DNA from: Clostridia bacterium
GTDB taxonomy: Bacteria > Bacillota > Clostridia > Oscillospirales > CAG-272
Reading direction: 5' to 3'
Assembly (NCBI GenBank): GCA_017397205.1
Contig: JAFQJX010000204.1
Span: forward strand, 1 to 8,980
Length of the DNA stretch: 8,980 bases
Part shown: in pieces, positions 1 to 7,040 of the stretch
Layout: each line of letters starts with the position of its first letter
How positions within the stretch are numbered: position 1 is the stretch's first letter
Notes under the pieces: model-generated
Databases searched by the model: none
The model's input: only the letters and a program-made list of their open reading frames with translations
Told to the model about the DNA's origin: nothing
Position numbers and translations under genes: made by a program

Positions 1-222
1 CCCCTCGCCTCGGTAGAGGGTGAGGTATTCGTAGCGGTAGCGCGCCTGCCAATAGGCGTACAGCTTGTCGCTGATGCTCACGGAGTGAAAGGAAAGCACA
101 CGGTGGCTTTGCCGTGCAAGCCCGACAATCCCGAGCGTGAGCGCCACGAGAAGCAGGCACGCCACTAAAATGAGGCAAAGTCGCTTGCGGCGCCAGGGAG
201 AGGCGCATTTACACTGTGTCAT
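1..222 (-). CDS. Membrane-anchored protein, N-terminal 74 residues only (candidate peptidyl-prolyl isomerase/foldase)
   Basis: The frame opens with ATG at 222 and stays open to the window edge, so the C-terminal part is missing. A good ribosome binding site (AAAGGAG, 230-236, 7-base spacer) lies inside the end of mfd and fixes this start; the gene overlaps mfd by 14 bases. The fragment has a basic N-terminus (RRKR at residues 11-14), one hydrophobic segment at about residues 15-35, then an extracytoplasmic stretch containing SISDKLYAYWQARYRYEY. This is the layout of a signal anchor: cytoplasmic tail, one transmembrane helix, exported domain. I do not see the catalytic part. In Clostridia the gene after mfd is often a SurA/PrsA-type foldase, and the ISDKLYAYW stretch resembles the beginning of such chaperone domains as I remember them, so that is my best guess. 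Presence of a gene is fairly sure; its function is inferred mainly from context. Confidence 0.7.
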   Translation of the reverse strand, partial: MTQCKCASPWRRKRLCLILVACLLLVALTLGIVGLARQSHRVLSFHSVSISDKLYAYWQARYRYEYLTLYRGEG

Positions 223-3200
223 GGGGAGTCTCCTTTGTCAGCTTTTCTTGTGCTGCTTCATAAGCAAGCAACAGGCGCGCGGCGACCTCCGCCGCGTCCT
301 CTCCCTCCCGCAGGGGCAGGGATAGATAGGGGGTACGCGCGCTCAGGGTGCGCAGGGTGGGATAGGCGGTGTAGACCTCCGCCCAGAGGGCAAGGTCGGT
401 GACGGTGGGGTACAGGCGGAGCTGTCCGTTTACGCGCTCCACCAAGGAAATACGGCACCTCTCTGCCGTTGCGCGGGTGAGCGCAATATGGAGCAGACGT
501 CTGACGGGCTTGGGCGGTGTGCCGAAGCGGTCAATCAGCTCGTCCAGCACGTCCTCGCGGTCTGCCTCGCGTGCGATGCAGACAATTTTCTGATACACCT
601 CAATGCGCTGGGCGGGCGAGGAGATATAGTAGGCGGGGATATTGGCGTCCAGGCGCAGGTCCACCGTGGACGAGAAGGGTGCGGGCGGCACCTCTCCCTT
701 TTCCTCAAGCACGGCGCTTTCCAGAAGGCGGATATACAGGTCGTAGTCCACGCTTTCAATGTGGCCGTGTTGAGAGGCGCCGAGCAGGTCGCCCGCACCT
801 CTTATTTCAAGGTCACGCAGGGCGACGCGGAAGCCCGCGCCAAACTCGGCGTATTCACGAATGGCAGAGAGGCGGCGGCGTGCAATATCGCTCAGCGCCT
901 TGCCCTGTCGGTAGGTAAAATAGGCGTATGCCTGACGGCTGCTACGCCCCGTGCGGCCGCGCAGCTGGTGCATCTGGGAAAGCCCCATGCGGTCCGCGCC
1001 CTCCACAATCAGGGTGTTGGCATTCGGCAGGTCCACACCGCTTTCCACGATGGTGGTGCAGACGAGAATATCAATCTCTCCCTGCACCAGCGCCCCCCAG
1101 GTGTCCTCAATCTGCTCGCGCTCCATCTGCCCGTGGGCGTAGGCAACGCGGGCGGCGGGAAAGTCCGCTTGCAGGCGGCCTGCAACCAGGTCAATCTCCT
1201 CGGTGCGGTTGTACAGGTACAGCACCTGCCCCATACGGGCGAGCTCACGCCGAATCGCGGTATTAACGATATCGCGGTTGTATTCCAGCACGTAGGTGGA
1301 AACGGGACGGCGCTCGCCCGGCGCCTCGTCCAGCACCGACATATCGCGGATGCCGCTCATTGCCATATTCAGGGTGCGCGGAATGGGGGTTGCGGTCAGG
1401 GTCAGGACGTCAATATTGCTTCCAAGCGCCTTGATTTTTTCCTTTTGTGCAACGCCGAAGCGCTGCTCCTCGTCAATAATCAGAAGCCCGAGACGCTTGA
1501 ATTTCACGCGGTCGCCAAGCAGGGCGTGCGTGCCGACAATCAGGTCGGTTTCTCCGCGCTCCAGGCGGCGCAGAGAGGCGCGCTGCTCCTTTTGCGTGCG
1601 GAAGCGCGACAGCACGTCTACCTGCACGGCAAAGCCGCGCAGACGCGCGAGGGCGGTCTGGTAGTGCTGCATGGCAAGAATGGTGGTCGGGACGAGGAGC
1701 GCCACCTGATAGCCGTTTGCAATGGCGCGGAATGCGGCGCGAAGCGCCACCTCCGTTTTTCCAAAGCCCACGTCACCGCAAAGCAGGCGGTCCATGGGGG
1801 TGCTTTTTTCCATATCGGCGAGAATATCCAGCACCGCTCCCTCCTGACAGGGGGTCAGCTCGTATTCAAAGCCGGAGGCAAACTCCTCCTCCATTTCCCC
1901 TGCGGAGGGGAAGGAGAAGCCAGGCTTTCTCGCACGCTCGGCATACAGGGTAAGCAGCTCCTGCGCCATTTCCCTTGCGGCACCCTTGGCGCGGCTTTTT
2001 GCCTTTTCCCACGCCGCACCGCCCATGCGGGACAGCTTGACGGACGTGCCCTCGCCACCGCCGATATAGCGGGTGACGGCGGATAGCTGGTCGGCGGGGA
2101 CAAAGAGCTTGTCGGTGCCCGCGTAACGAATGGTGATATAGTCGCGCGTGACGCCGTTTTGCGTAATGCTCTCCAGCCCCTCAAACAGACCGATGCCGTA
2201 TTTTTCGTGCACCACGTGGTCGCCGGGCGAAAGCTCCGCATAGGAAAGAATGGTTTGCCCGGGGGTATATTTTGGCTTTTTTGTGCGCCTGAGTGGGCGC
2301 CGCACGGCGCTCGCCTCCTGCTGAGAAAGCGACAGGACCGCCACGCGGGCGCCTATCAGGTCAAAGCCGGAGGAGAGTGCCCCCTCTGTGACGTACACGA
2401 CACCTGCGTGCGCGTTTTCGTGCGTCAGGTCCTCTTTCGCCGCGGCGCAGGGAATTCCCAGGTCGGAAAGGTATGAGAGGGTGGAGGCGGCGGCAGATGC
2501 CGTATCGCACACGGCAAAGAGCGTATACTGCTCCTTCAGAAGAACGGCGAGGTCGTCAACGAACGCCTTGGGTGCGCCGCCGTAGGCGGGCAAACGGCGC
2601 ATACGGAAGCCGAACACGCCCCCCTCCCGACCGAAGGTGCCGCCCGTAAAAGCGTTGATATGCACCGTGGGACGGGCGGCAAGCGCCGCCTGATATTCTG
2701 CGGCGTCCAGCCCCCATTTTGCGTCCCTTGCGTCCAGTAGACCGCGCGAAACGAGAGGGGCTGCCGCCTCCTGCTGTGCCTCAAGTGCCCCCTTGAGGGA
2801 GGCGGCGGTTTCGTTGGTGCCGAGCAGGTAAACGGGGGCGCCGTGCGGTAGATAGTCAAGGAGGGTGGCTCTCTCGGGGTAAATCAAGGACAGATAGCGG
2901 TCACGGCAGGCAAGCGAGATGCCAGCCCTCAGCTGAGAGCACAGAGAGGACAGCTCATCCTGCCCCTGTGAGTCTGCCCGTCCGCTTGCCCTGTCCATCG
3001 CGGCAAGAAGTCGCTTTTTTGCCTGTTCGTCAGGCACCACCTCGTGCGCGGGAAGCAGGGTAAAGGAGGATACGGGGTCCAGGGAGCGCTGGGTCATGGG
3101 GTCAAAGGAGGTGAGGCGGTCAATCTCGTCACCGAAAAACTCCAGGCGCAGGGGGCTTTCGCTCTCGCGGCACCAGAGGTCCAGAATAAAGCCGCGGCGC

Positions 3201-3739
3201 GCAAATTGCCCGGGTGCCTCCACGGCGTCCGTGCGGACGTAGCCCATGTCGGAAAGCCGCCTGCAAAGCAGGTCGGGGCTGACCTCCTGTCCCGGCTTCA
3301 CCTCGGTTGCCCACTCCGCAAAGCGGGCGGGAGAGGGCAGAAAGCCCACGGCGGCGGCAGGGGTTGCCACGATGGCGTCCACCTCGCCGCGCGCAAGCGC
3401 GTGCAAAGCAAAGAGCCGCTCACGCTCCGTGTCGTGAGAGGCGGAATATTCATAAAAAATCAGGGCGCGGCAGGGGAAATGCAGGCACCTGACCCCGCTT
3501 TGAGTGAGCCGCTGTGTCAGCGCCTCGGCTGCGGTATCGTCAGGGGCAAGAAAGAGGGAGGGCACGCCTCCCTCGCGGCGACAGTGCAGCGTCGCCTCAC
3601 AGCAAAATGCCTCCTGCCCGCCGCCTGACAGCCCGTTGACAATCAGGGGGAGCGGCGTGTCCGCCGTCCTCTGCCTGTCAAGCGCATGTGTAAAGGAGCC
3701 AAACAGACTGTCGGCATGTATCAGGCGTGAAAGCTTCAT
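209..3739 (-). CDS. mfd: Transcription-repair coupling factor Mfd
   Basis: Mfd is a cytoplasmic ATP-driven DNA translocase that pushes or removes RNA polymerase stalled at lesions and recruits UvrA for nucleotide excision repair. At 1176 residues it has full family length. The N-terminal UvrB-like region (about 1-330) includes RRGFILDLW at 181-189 and FFGDEIDRL at 201-209. The RNA-polymerase-interacting domain is near 498-560 (GDHVVHEKYGIG at 506-517, DKLFVPADQL at 543-552). The helicase motor carries Walker A GDVGFGKTE (655-663), DEEQ box (756-759), TATPIPRT (782-789) and QLRGRTGRS (925-933), followed by the TRG translocation motif LRDLEIRGAGDLLG (974-987) and the C-terminal autoinhibitory domain. 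The D1 Walker-A position (NGLSGGGQE, 35-43) is degenerate, as usual in Mfd. The ATG at 3739 lies one base after the pth stop with no clear Shine-Dalgarno, so it probably depends on coupling to pth translation. All key motor residues are present. Confidence 0.97.
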   Translation of the reverse strand: MKLSRLIHADSLFGSFTHALDRQRTADTPLPLIVNGLSGGGQEAFCCEATLHCRREGGVPSLFLAPDDTAAEALTQRLTQSGVRCLHFPCRALIFYEYSASHDTERERLFALHALARGEVDAIVATPAAAVGFLPSPARFAEWATEVKPGQEVSPDLLCRRLSDMGYVRTDAVEAPGQFARRGFILDLWCRESESPLRLEFFGDEIDRLTSFDPMTQRSLDPVSSFTLLPAHEVVPDEQAKKRLLAAMDRASGRADSQGQDELSSLCSQLRAGISLACRDRYLSLIYPERATLLDYLPHGAPVYLLGTNETAASLKGALEAQQEAAAPLVSRGLLDARDAKWGLDAAEYQAALAARPTVHINAFTGGTFGREGGVFGFRMRRLPAYGGAPKAFVDDLAVLLKEQYTLFAVCDTASAAASTLSYLSDLGIPCAAAKEDLTHENAHAGVVYVTEGALSSGFDLIGARVAVLSLSQQEASAVRRPLRRTKKPKYTPGQTILSYAELSPGDHVVHEKYGIGLFEGLESITQNGVTRDYITIRYAGTDKLFVPADQLSAVTRYIGGGEGTSVKLSRMGGAAWEKAKSRAKGAAREMAQELLTLYAERARKPGFSFPSAGEMEEEFASGFEYELTPCQEGAVLDILADMEKSTPMDRLLCGDVGFGKTEVALRAAFRAIANGYQVALLVPTTILAMQHYQTALARLRGFAVQVDVLSRFRTQKEQRASLRRLERGETDLIVGTHALLGDRVKFKRLGLLIIDEEQRFGVAQKEKIKALGSNIDVLTLTATPIPRTLNMAMSGIRDMSVLDEAPGERRPVSTYVLEYNRDIVNTAIRRELARMGQVLYLYNRTEEIDLVAGRLQADFPAARVAYAHGQMEREQIEDTWGALVQGEIDILVCTTIVESGVDLPNANTLIVEGADRMGLSQMHQLRGRTGRSSRQAYAYFTYRQGKALSDIARRRLSAIREYAEFGAGFRVALRDLEIRGAGDLLGASQHGHIESVDYDLYIRLLESAVLEEKGEVPPAPFSSTVDLRLDANIPAYYISSPAQRIEVYQKIVCIAREADREDVLDELIDRFGTPPKPVRRLLHIALTRATAERCRISLVERVNGQLRLYPTVTDLALWAEVYTAYPTLRTLSARTPYLSLPLREGEDAAEVAARLLLAYEAAQEKLTKETPHDTV

Positions 3740-3740
3740 A

Positions 3741-4370
3741 TCAGGTGGAATAACGGCTCATGGCGAGGTCGGGCTTTCCCTCGAGGAGAAGAAGAAGTGC
3801 CTCCGCGACGCTTGCACGCACCTCGGAGAGGGTTTTCAGGTCCTCGGCGGAAAAGCGACCCAGCACCCAATCCGCCAGATTGAAATCAGGGTGGGGCTTC
3901 TTGCCGACGCCGACCTTGATGCGTGTGTAGGATTGCGAGGCAAGCTGCCCCTCAATGCTTTTGAGTCCGTTGTGACCGCCGTGCGAGCCCTGCAGGCGGA
4001 TGCGGACGTGACCCACGTCAAAGCTGACGTCGTCGCAGATGACGAGAACATTCTGCGGTGGGATTTTGTAAAACGCCGCGGCGGCGGCAACCGCCTCGCC
4101 CGAAAGGTTCATAAAGGTCTGGGGCTTCATCAGCAGCACCCGCTTGCCGCCAAGCACGGCATCGGCGGTCAGCGCCTTGAACTTGAGATTTGTGACCTTG
4201 ACCCCCACCTTTTCTGCGAGCGTATCCAGGCAGAGAAAGCCGGCGTTGTGCCGCGTTTGTGCGTATTCCTCGCCCGGATTGCCAAGCCCGACCACAAGAT
4301 GCGTGATGGGAACTGCCGCCGCGGCGGAGGTGGATTTGATTTGGTCAAAGAGGGCGAAAATGTCCGTCAT
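3741..4370 (-). CDS. pth: Peptidyl-tRNA hydrolase
   Basis: Pth cleaves the ester bond of peptidyl-tRNAs that drop off ribosomes, recycling tRNA in the cytoplasm. The chosen start, ATG at 4370, gives 209 residues, shares an ATGA overlap with the nadE stop and has AAGGAG at 4376-4381 with a 5-base spacer; the upstream ATG at 4388 has no comparable support. Family motifs are complete: GLGNPG (28-33, with N31), TRHNAG (39-44, catalytic His41), KPQTFMN (82-88, N88), ICDDVSFDVG (111-120, Asp113 matching the E. coli Asp93 position) and GSHGGHNGL (128-136, N134). The C-terminus ends in the usual MxRY pattern. One oddity is a leader of about 23 residues before the first beta strand (THLVVGLGNPG), longer than in E. 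coli, where the protein starts almost directly at that strand. The catalytic set is intact, so a functional enzyme is expected. Confidence 0.97.
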   Translation of the reverse strand: MTDIFALFDQIKSTSAAAAVPITHLVVGLGNPGEEYAQTRHNAGFLCLDTLAEKVGVKVTNLKFKALTADAVLGGKRVLLMKPQTFMNLSGEAVAAAAAFYKIPPQNVLVICDDVSFDVGHVRIRLQGSHGGHNGLKSIEGQLASQSYTRIKVGVGKKPHPDFNLADWVLGRFSAEDLKTLSEVRASVAEALLLLLEGKPDLAMSRYST

Positions 4371-6283
4371 TGGAGCTCCTTGAGCCACGCGGTGGCGTCA
4401 GCGTCACTTGGCATCTGCCAGGTGCCGCGGGGAGAAAGAGAGACACTTCCCACCTTGGGCCCGTCGGGCAGGCAGGAGCGCTTGAACTGCTGAGAGAAGA
4501 AGCGGCGCACGAATATCACGAGCCAGCGGCGGACAGTCTCCCCGTCATATTCGCCGGCGAAGGCGGCGGTGGCAAGGCGCAGAATCTTCGCGGGGGAGAA
4601 GCCGTAGCGCACCGTGTAGAACAGGAAAAAGTCATGCAGCTCGTAGGGGCCGACGATGCCCTCGGTCTGCTGGGAAATCTCGCCGTTTTCGGGCGGCAGC
4701 AGCTCGGGGGAAACGGGGGTGGAGAGAATATCGCGCAGCACCCTTGCAACCTCCTCCTGTCCCTCCGCCTCGGCGCTGTCTGCACCGTATGCGACAAGGT
4801 GGCGCATCAGCGTCTTGGCGATGCCCGCGTTGACGCCGTACATGGACATATGGTCGCCGTTGTAGGTTGCCCAACCGAGCGCAAGCTCGGAGAGGTCGCC
4901 CGTGCCGACAACAAGGCCGTTTTCGGCATTGGCAAGGTCCATCAGCACCTGCGTGCGCTCTCTTGCCTGTGCGTTTTCGTACACGGCGTTGTGCACCTTA
5001 GGGTCATGGGAAATATCGGCGAAGTGCCCCGTCACCGCACCGCAGATGCTGACGGTACGCAGGGTGGTACAGAGCAGCTCTGCCAGGCGCTCCGCGTTGC
5101 TCTTGGTACGGGTGGTGGTGCCAAAGCCGGGCATGGTTACGGAAATAACGCGGTCGGTGGGATAGCCCGCAAGACGGGCGGCACGCACGGACACGAGCAG
5201 GGCGAGGGTGGAGTCCAGCCCGCCCGAAACACCGAGCACCAGTGTCTTTGCGTGAGCGCGGAGCATTCTGTTTGCAAGAGCACGGCTCTGCATCTCCAAA
5301 ATCAGCTTGCAATGCTCCTCCAGCGTCTGCCTGTCGCTAGGAACAAAGGGGAAACGGTGGGGCGGCTGTGCAAAGACGGTATCCGATATGGAAAGGTGGA
5401 AAGGAACGTGCAGATACTCATCCTCTCCAAGCGCGACAAAGGTATTCAGGTTCATACGGGCGGTCTGAAGCTTTTGTACGTCTATGACTGCCTGAATCAA
5501 GGTGGCGCCGCCAAAGGGCTTATTTTCTGCCAAAACGTCACCGTCCTCACAAACGAAGGAGTGACCGGAGAACACAAGGTCGGTGGTGCTTTCGCCCTCG
5601 CCCGCGTTGGCGTACACATAGGCACAGTGCGTGCGCGCAGACTGGGTGCAAATGAGATTGCGGCGATACTGCGGCTTTCCGACGGACTCGCTGGACGCAG
5701 AGAGGTTGACCACCAGGGTGGCACTCGCTACGGCGTGGGAGGCAGAGGGAGATGCACTCACCCAGGCATCCTCGCAAATTTCAGCCCCGACAGTGAGTCC
5801 GGGCATTTCGGGGCAGGTAAAGAGCAGGCGGGTGCCAAAGGGCACCTGCTCGCCCAAAAGCGTGACGGTGCTGTTCTTTGCGGGCGCGGGCGCGAAGTGG
5901 CGCACGTCGCCAAACTCAGAGTAGTTCGGCAGATAGGTCTTGGGAACAATGCCAAGCAGGTGACCGCCACTAATTGCAACGGCACAGTTATACAGCTTGC
6001 CGCCTACCTCAAGGGGCATACCGACAAAGGACAGCAGGTCTAAATCCTTGGTGCCCTGGGTGTACGCGCGAAGCGCTTCTTTGGCGGCGCTTAGCAGCGT
6101 GGTATTGAAAAACAGGTCCCCACAGGTGTAGCAGGTCAGGGAAAGCTCGGGGAAGCAAAGAACCTTGACGCCTGCCAAAGCGGCCTCTTTTGCCAGCGCC
6201 AGATGTGCGCTTCCGTTTGCTTCGGGATGAGCGAGCGTTGCCTGCGGGCACGCCGCCGCTACACGGAGAAAGCCGTGCTTCAT
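4367..6283 (-). CDS. nadE: Glutamine-dependent NAD+ synthetase
   Basis: This two-domain cytoplasmic enzyme makes NAD+ from nicotinic acid adenine dinucleotide, ATP and glutamine. Residues about 5-290 form a nitrilase-type glutaminase domain with the Glu-Lys-Cys triad visible as Glu46 (CFPELSLTCY), Lys115 (IVPKTYLPNY) and Cys170 (GAEICEDAW). Residues about 320-638 form the ATP-dependent synthetase, with the PP-loop SGGLDS at 353-358, the TRTKSNAERLAELL stretch at 391-404 and GTGDLSELALGW at 460-471. At 638 residues it matches the long glutaminase-fused form rather than the short ammonia-dependent form. The ATG at 6283 forms an ATGA overlap with the stop of the preceding gene; GAGG at 6291-6294 is a modest ribosome binding site, 7 bases from the start. 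It is the second gene of the operon and overlaps pth by 4 bases. No key residue is missing. Confidence 0.97.
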   Translation of the reverse strand: MKHGFLRVAAACPQATLAHPEANGSAHLALAKEAALAGVKVLCFPELSLTCYTCGDLFFNTTLLSAAKEALRAYTQGTKDLDLLSFVGMPLEVGGKLYNCAVAISGGHLLGIVPKTYLPNYSEFGDVRHFAPAPAKNSTVTLLGEQVPFGTRLLFTCPEMPGLTVGAEICEDAWVSASPSASHAVASATLVVNLSASSESVGKPQYRRNLICTQSARTHCAYVYANAGEGESTTDLVFSGHSFVCEDGDVLAENKPFGGATLIQAVIDVQKLQTARMNLNTFVALGEDEYLHVPFHLSISDTVFAQPPHRFPFVPSDRQTLEEHCKLILEMQSRALANRMLRAHAKTLVLGVSGGLDSTLALLVSVRAARLAGYPTDRVISVTMPGFGTTTRTKSNAERLAELLCTTLRTVSICGAVTGHFADISHDPKVHNAVYENAQARERTQVLMDLANAENGLVVGTGDLSELALGWATYNGDHMSMYGVNAGIAKTLMRHLVAYGADSAEAEGQEEVARVLRDILSTPVSPELLPPENGEISQQTEGIVGPYELHDFFLFYTVRYGFSPAKILRLATAAFAGEYDGETVRRWLVIFVRRFFSQQFKRSCLPDGPKVGSVSLSPRGTWQMPSDADATAWLKELQ

Positions 6284-6918
6284 GAATTTGCCTCGCTTTC
6301 TTCACCAAAGAGAATGAGCTCCCTGGCGTAGGGAAGTGCACGGATATAGTCGCAGAACTGGTGCCATTCGGCGAGCTTGTGGCTCTTCCGCGCGTTGTAC
6401 ATATTGATGCATACCTCGTAGTTGAGGGTGACGGTACGCATCTGCTGATAGGAGGAGGGCAAAAGCTGAATCATATTGTGCCAATGGCTCTTGTCCTTCG
6501 TTTCTACAAATTTTACCCGCTCCCCCTCGAGATATGCAATCAGGGAGTCCAGCTGTGCCAGCGCATCGTCCGTCATGCGGTCACAGCTGAAATCGTCGCG
6601 CGTGAAGGGGGCGGCGTGGATTTTGTGCATGGTGGAGGTGGAGTTGGCAACCGTGCCGACCTTGTAGGTGTCAAATTCCTTCCACCAGTACAGGGGGGCG
6701 GTGATATCCATGGAAATCATAATCTGGCGCAGGTATTTCCTGTGGTCGGAGCCGGCGCGTGCAAGCTTCTGAGCGAGGGAAAGGTCATTCTCCCCCAGCA
6801 CGTACTCGCCCTTTTCATTGTAGTAGCTGTCCGTGCGCGCCCAGCTGTTCAGGGGGTTGCGCGCTCCGCGCAGAGCATTTTCAAAATTCATAACCGAGAT
6901 ACGTTCAACCTTTAACAT
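6280..6918 (-). CDS. Diverged ThyX-superfamily-like protein, function unknown
   Basis: The protein has 212 residues, no signal peptide or transmembrane segment, and is probably cytoplasmic. By eye it follows the layout of flavin-dependent thymidylate synthase ThyX. DITAPLYWW (71-79) matches the ThyX strand usually written IKAPxFVARQ; the following segment (85-97) lines up with the signature RHRxxSxNExSxR. LLPSSYQ (152-158) and NARKSHKLAEW (175-185) match the ThyX C-terminal LPxxxY and LRxxxHAQxE region. However, of the signature only Asn92 and Ser95 remain; the Arg, His, Arg, Glu and final Arg positions are Tyr85, Lys86, Val87, Ser93 and Met97. It is therefore unlikely to be a normal thymidylate synthase. 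I recall similar proteins in Clostridia and some of their phages annotated only as hypothetical. It is the first gene after a strong promoter and overlaps nadE by 4 bases. AGGAGG six bases before the ATG at 6918 fixes the start over Met10. The gene is certain; family membership is inference. Confidence 0.85.
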   Translation of the reverse strand: MLKVERISVMNFENALRGARNPLNSWARTDSYYNEKGEYVLGENDLSLAQKLARAGSDHRKYLRQIMISMDITAPLYWWKEFDTYKVGTVANSTSTMHKIHAAPFTRDDFSCDRMTDDALAQLDSLIAYLEGERVKFVETKDKSHWHNMIQLLPSSYQQMRTVTLNYEVCINMYNARKSHKLAEWHQFCDYIRALPYARELILFGEESEANS

Positions 6919-6924
6919 AACGGT

Positions 6925-6930
6925 CCTCCT
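6925..6930 (-). promoter_or_regulatory. Consensus Shine-Dalgarno of the ThyX-like gene
   Basis: A perfect AGGAGG lies six bases upstream of the ATG at 6918. It selects this start over the in-frame ATG at codon 10 and marks the entry point for translation of the whole five-gene operon. Confidence 0.9.
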
Positions 6931-6946
6931 GATTTGTCTTTGCCTT

Positions 6947-6975
6947 ATTTTAGCACAGGAGCATCACAAAGTCAA
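6947..6975 (-). promoter_or_regulatory. Sigma-A-type promoter of the ThyX-like/nadE/pth/mfd operon
   Basis: On the minus strand the -35 box TTGACT (6970-6975) and the -10 box TAAAAT (6947-6952) are separated by exactly 17 bases. The -10 box is preceded by TGC, giving an extended -10 element. Each hexamer differs from consensus at one position. Transcription should start near 6940, leaving a leader of only about 20 bases, which is too short for a riboswitch or attenuator. No comparable promoter was noticed before the downstream genes, so this probably serves the whole operon. Confidence 0.85.
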
Positions 6976-6979
6976 TACG

Positions 6980-6993
6980 CCCGTGCGCGCGGG
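6980..6993. promoter_or_regulatory. 14-bp near-perfect palindrome abutting the -35 box
   Basis: CCCGTGCGCGCGGG is self-complementary apart from one T:G pair and lies four bases from the outer edge of the -35 box of the operon promoter. This is a position at which a dimeric regulator could act. The surrounding DNA is very rich in CG, where such palindromes arise easily by chance, so this is only a candidate site. Confidence 0.3.
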
Positions 6994-6994
6994 A

Positions 6995-7020
6995 GGGTGC
7001 GAACGGGTGCAGGTGGGTGC
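6995..7020. repeat. Three GGGTGC direct repeats with 10-bp period
   Basis: GGGTGC occurs at 6995-7000, 7005-7010 and 7015-7020 on the plus strand, in the same orientation and exactly 10 bases apart, with a further copy out of phase at 7049-7054. Relative to the predicted start of transcription the trio sits at about -55 to -80, where activators commonly bind. The spacers differ from each other, so this is not a simple tandem duplication. Presence of the repeats is certain; a regulatory role is inference. Confidence 0.45.
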
Positions 7021-7040
7021 GTACGCGACAGCGCGTAAGC
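7019..7040. promoter_or_regulatory. 22-bp imperfect inverted repeat upstream of the operon promoter
   Basis: Arms of nine bases (TACGCG/CGCGTA core at 7022-7027 and 7032-7037, extended outward by GC/GC with one mismatch) surround a four-base centre ACAG. There is no following T-tract on either strand, so it is not an evident terminator. It could be a dyad operator or a chance structure in GC-rich DNA. Confidence 0.3.

Noticed and set aside
488..2086. 532-codon plus-strand open frame opposite mfd
   Set aside because: It lies wholly antisense to mfd, whose motifs are complete. Its protein shows no recognisable motif, and long antisense frames are expected where third codon positions are mostly G or C.
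4371..4388. Upstream ATG at 4388 as the pth start
   Set aside because: The ATG at 4370 has AAGGAG at a proper distance and an ATGA overlap with the nadE stop. The upstream one would overlap nadE by 22 bases without a good site.
3504..4493. Plus-strand frame spanning the mfd/pth/nadE junctions
   Set aside because: It runs antisense across three well-supported genes and shows no family motif.
4370..6043. 557-codon plus-strand open frame opposite nadE
   Set aside because: Antisense shadow of a fully conserved nadE; no ribosome binding site or recognisable domain.
6280..6918. Calling this gene thyX (functional flavin-dependent thymidylate synthase)
   Set aside because: Most residues of the RHRxxSxNExSxR signature are replaced, so only superfamily resemblance is claimed.
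6919..6946. Riboswitch or attenuator ahead of the ThyX-like/nadE operon
   Set aside because: The predicted leader is only about 20 bases long, too short for such a structure.
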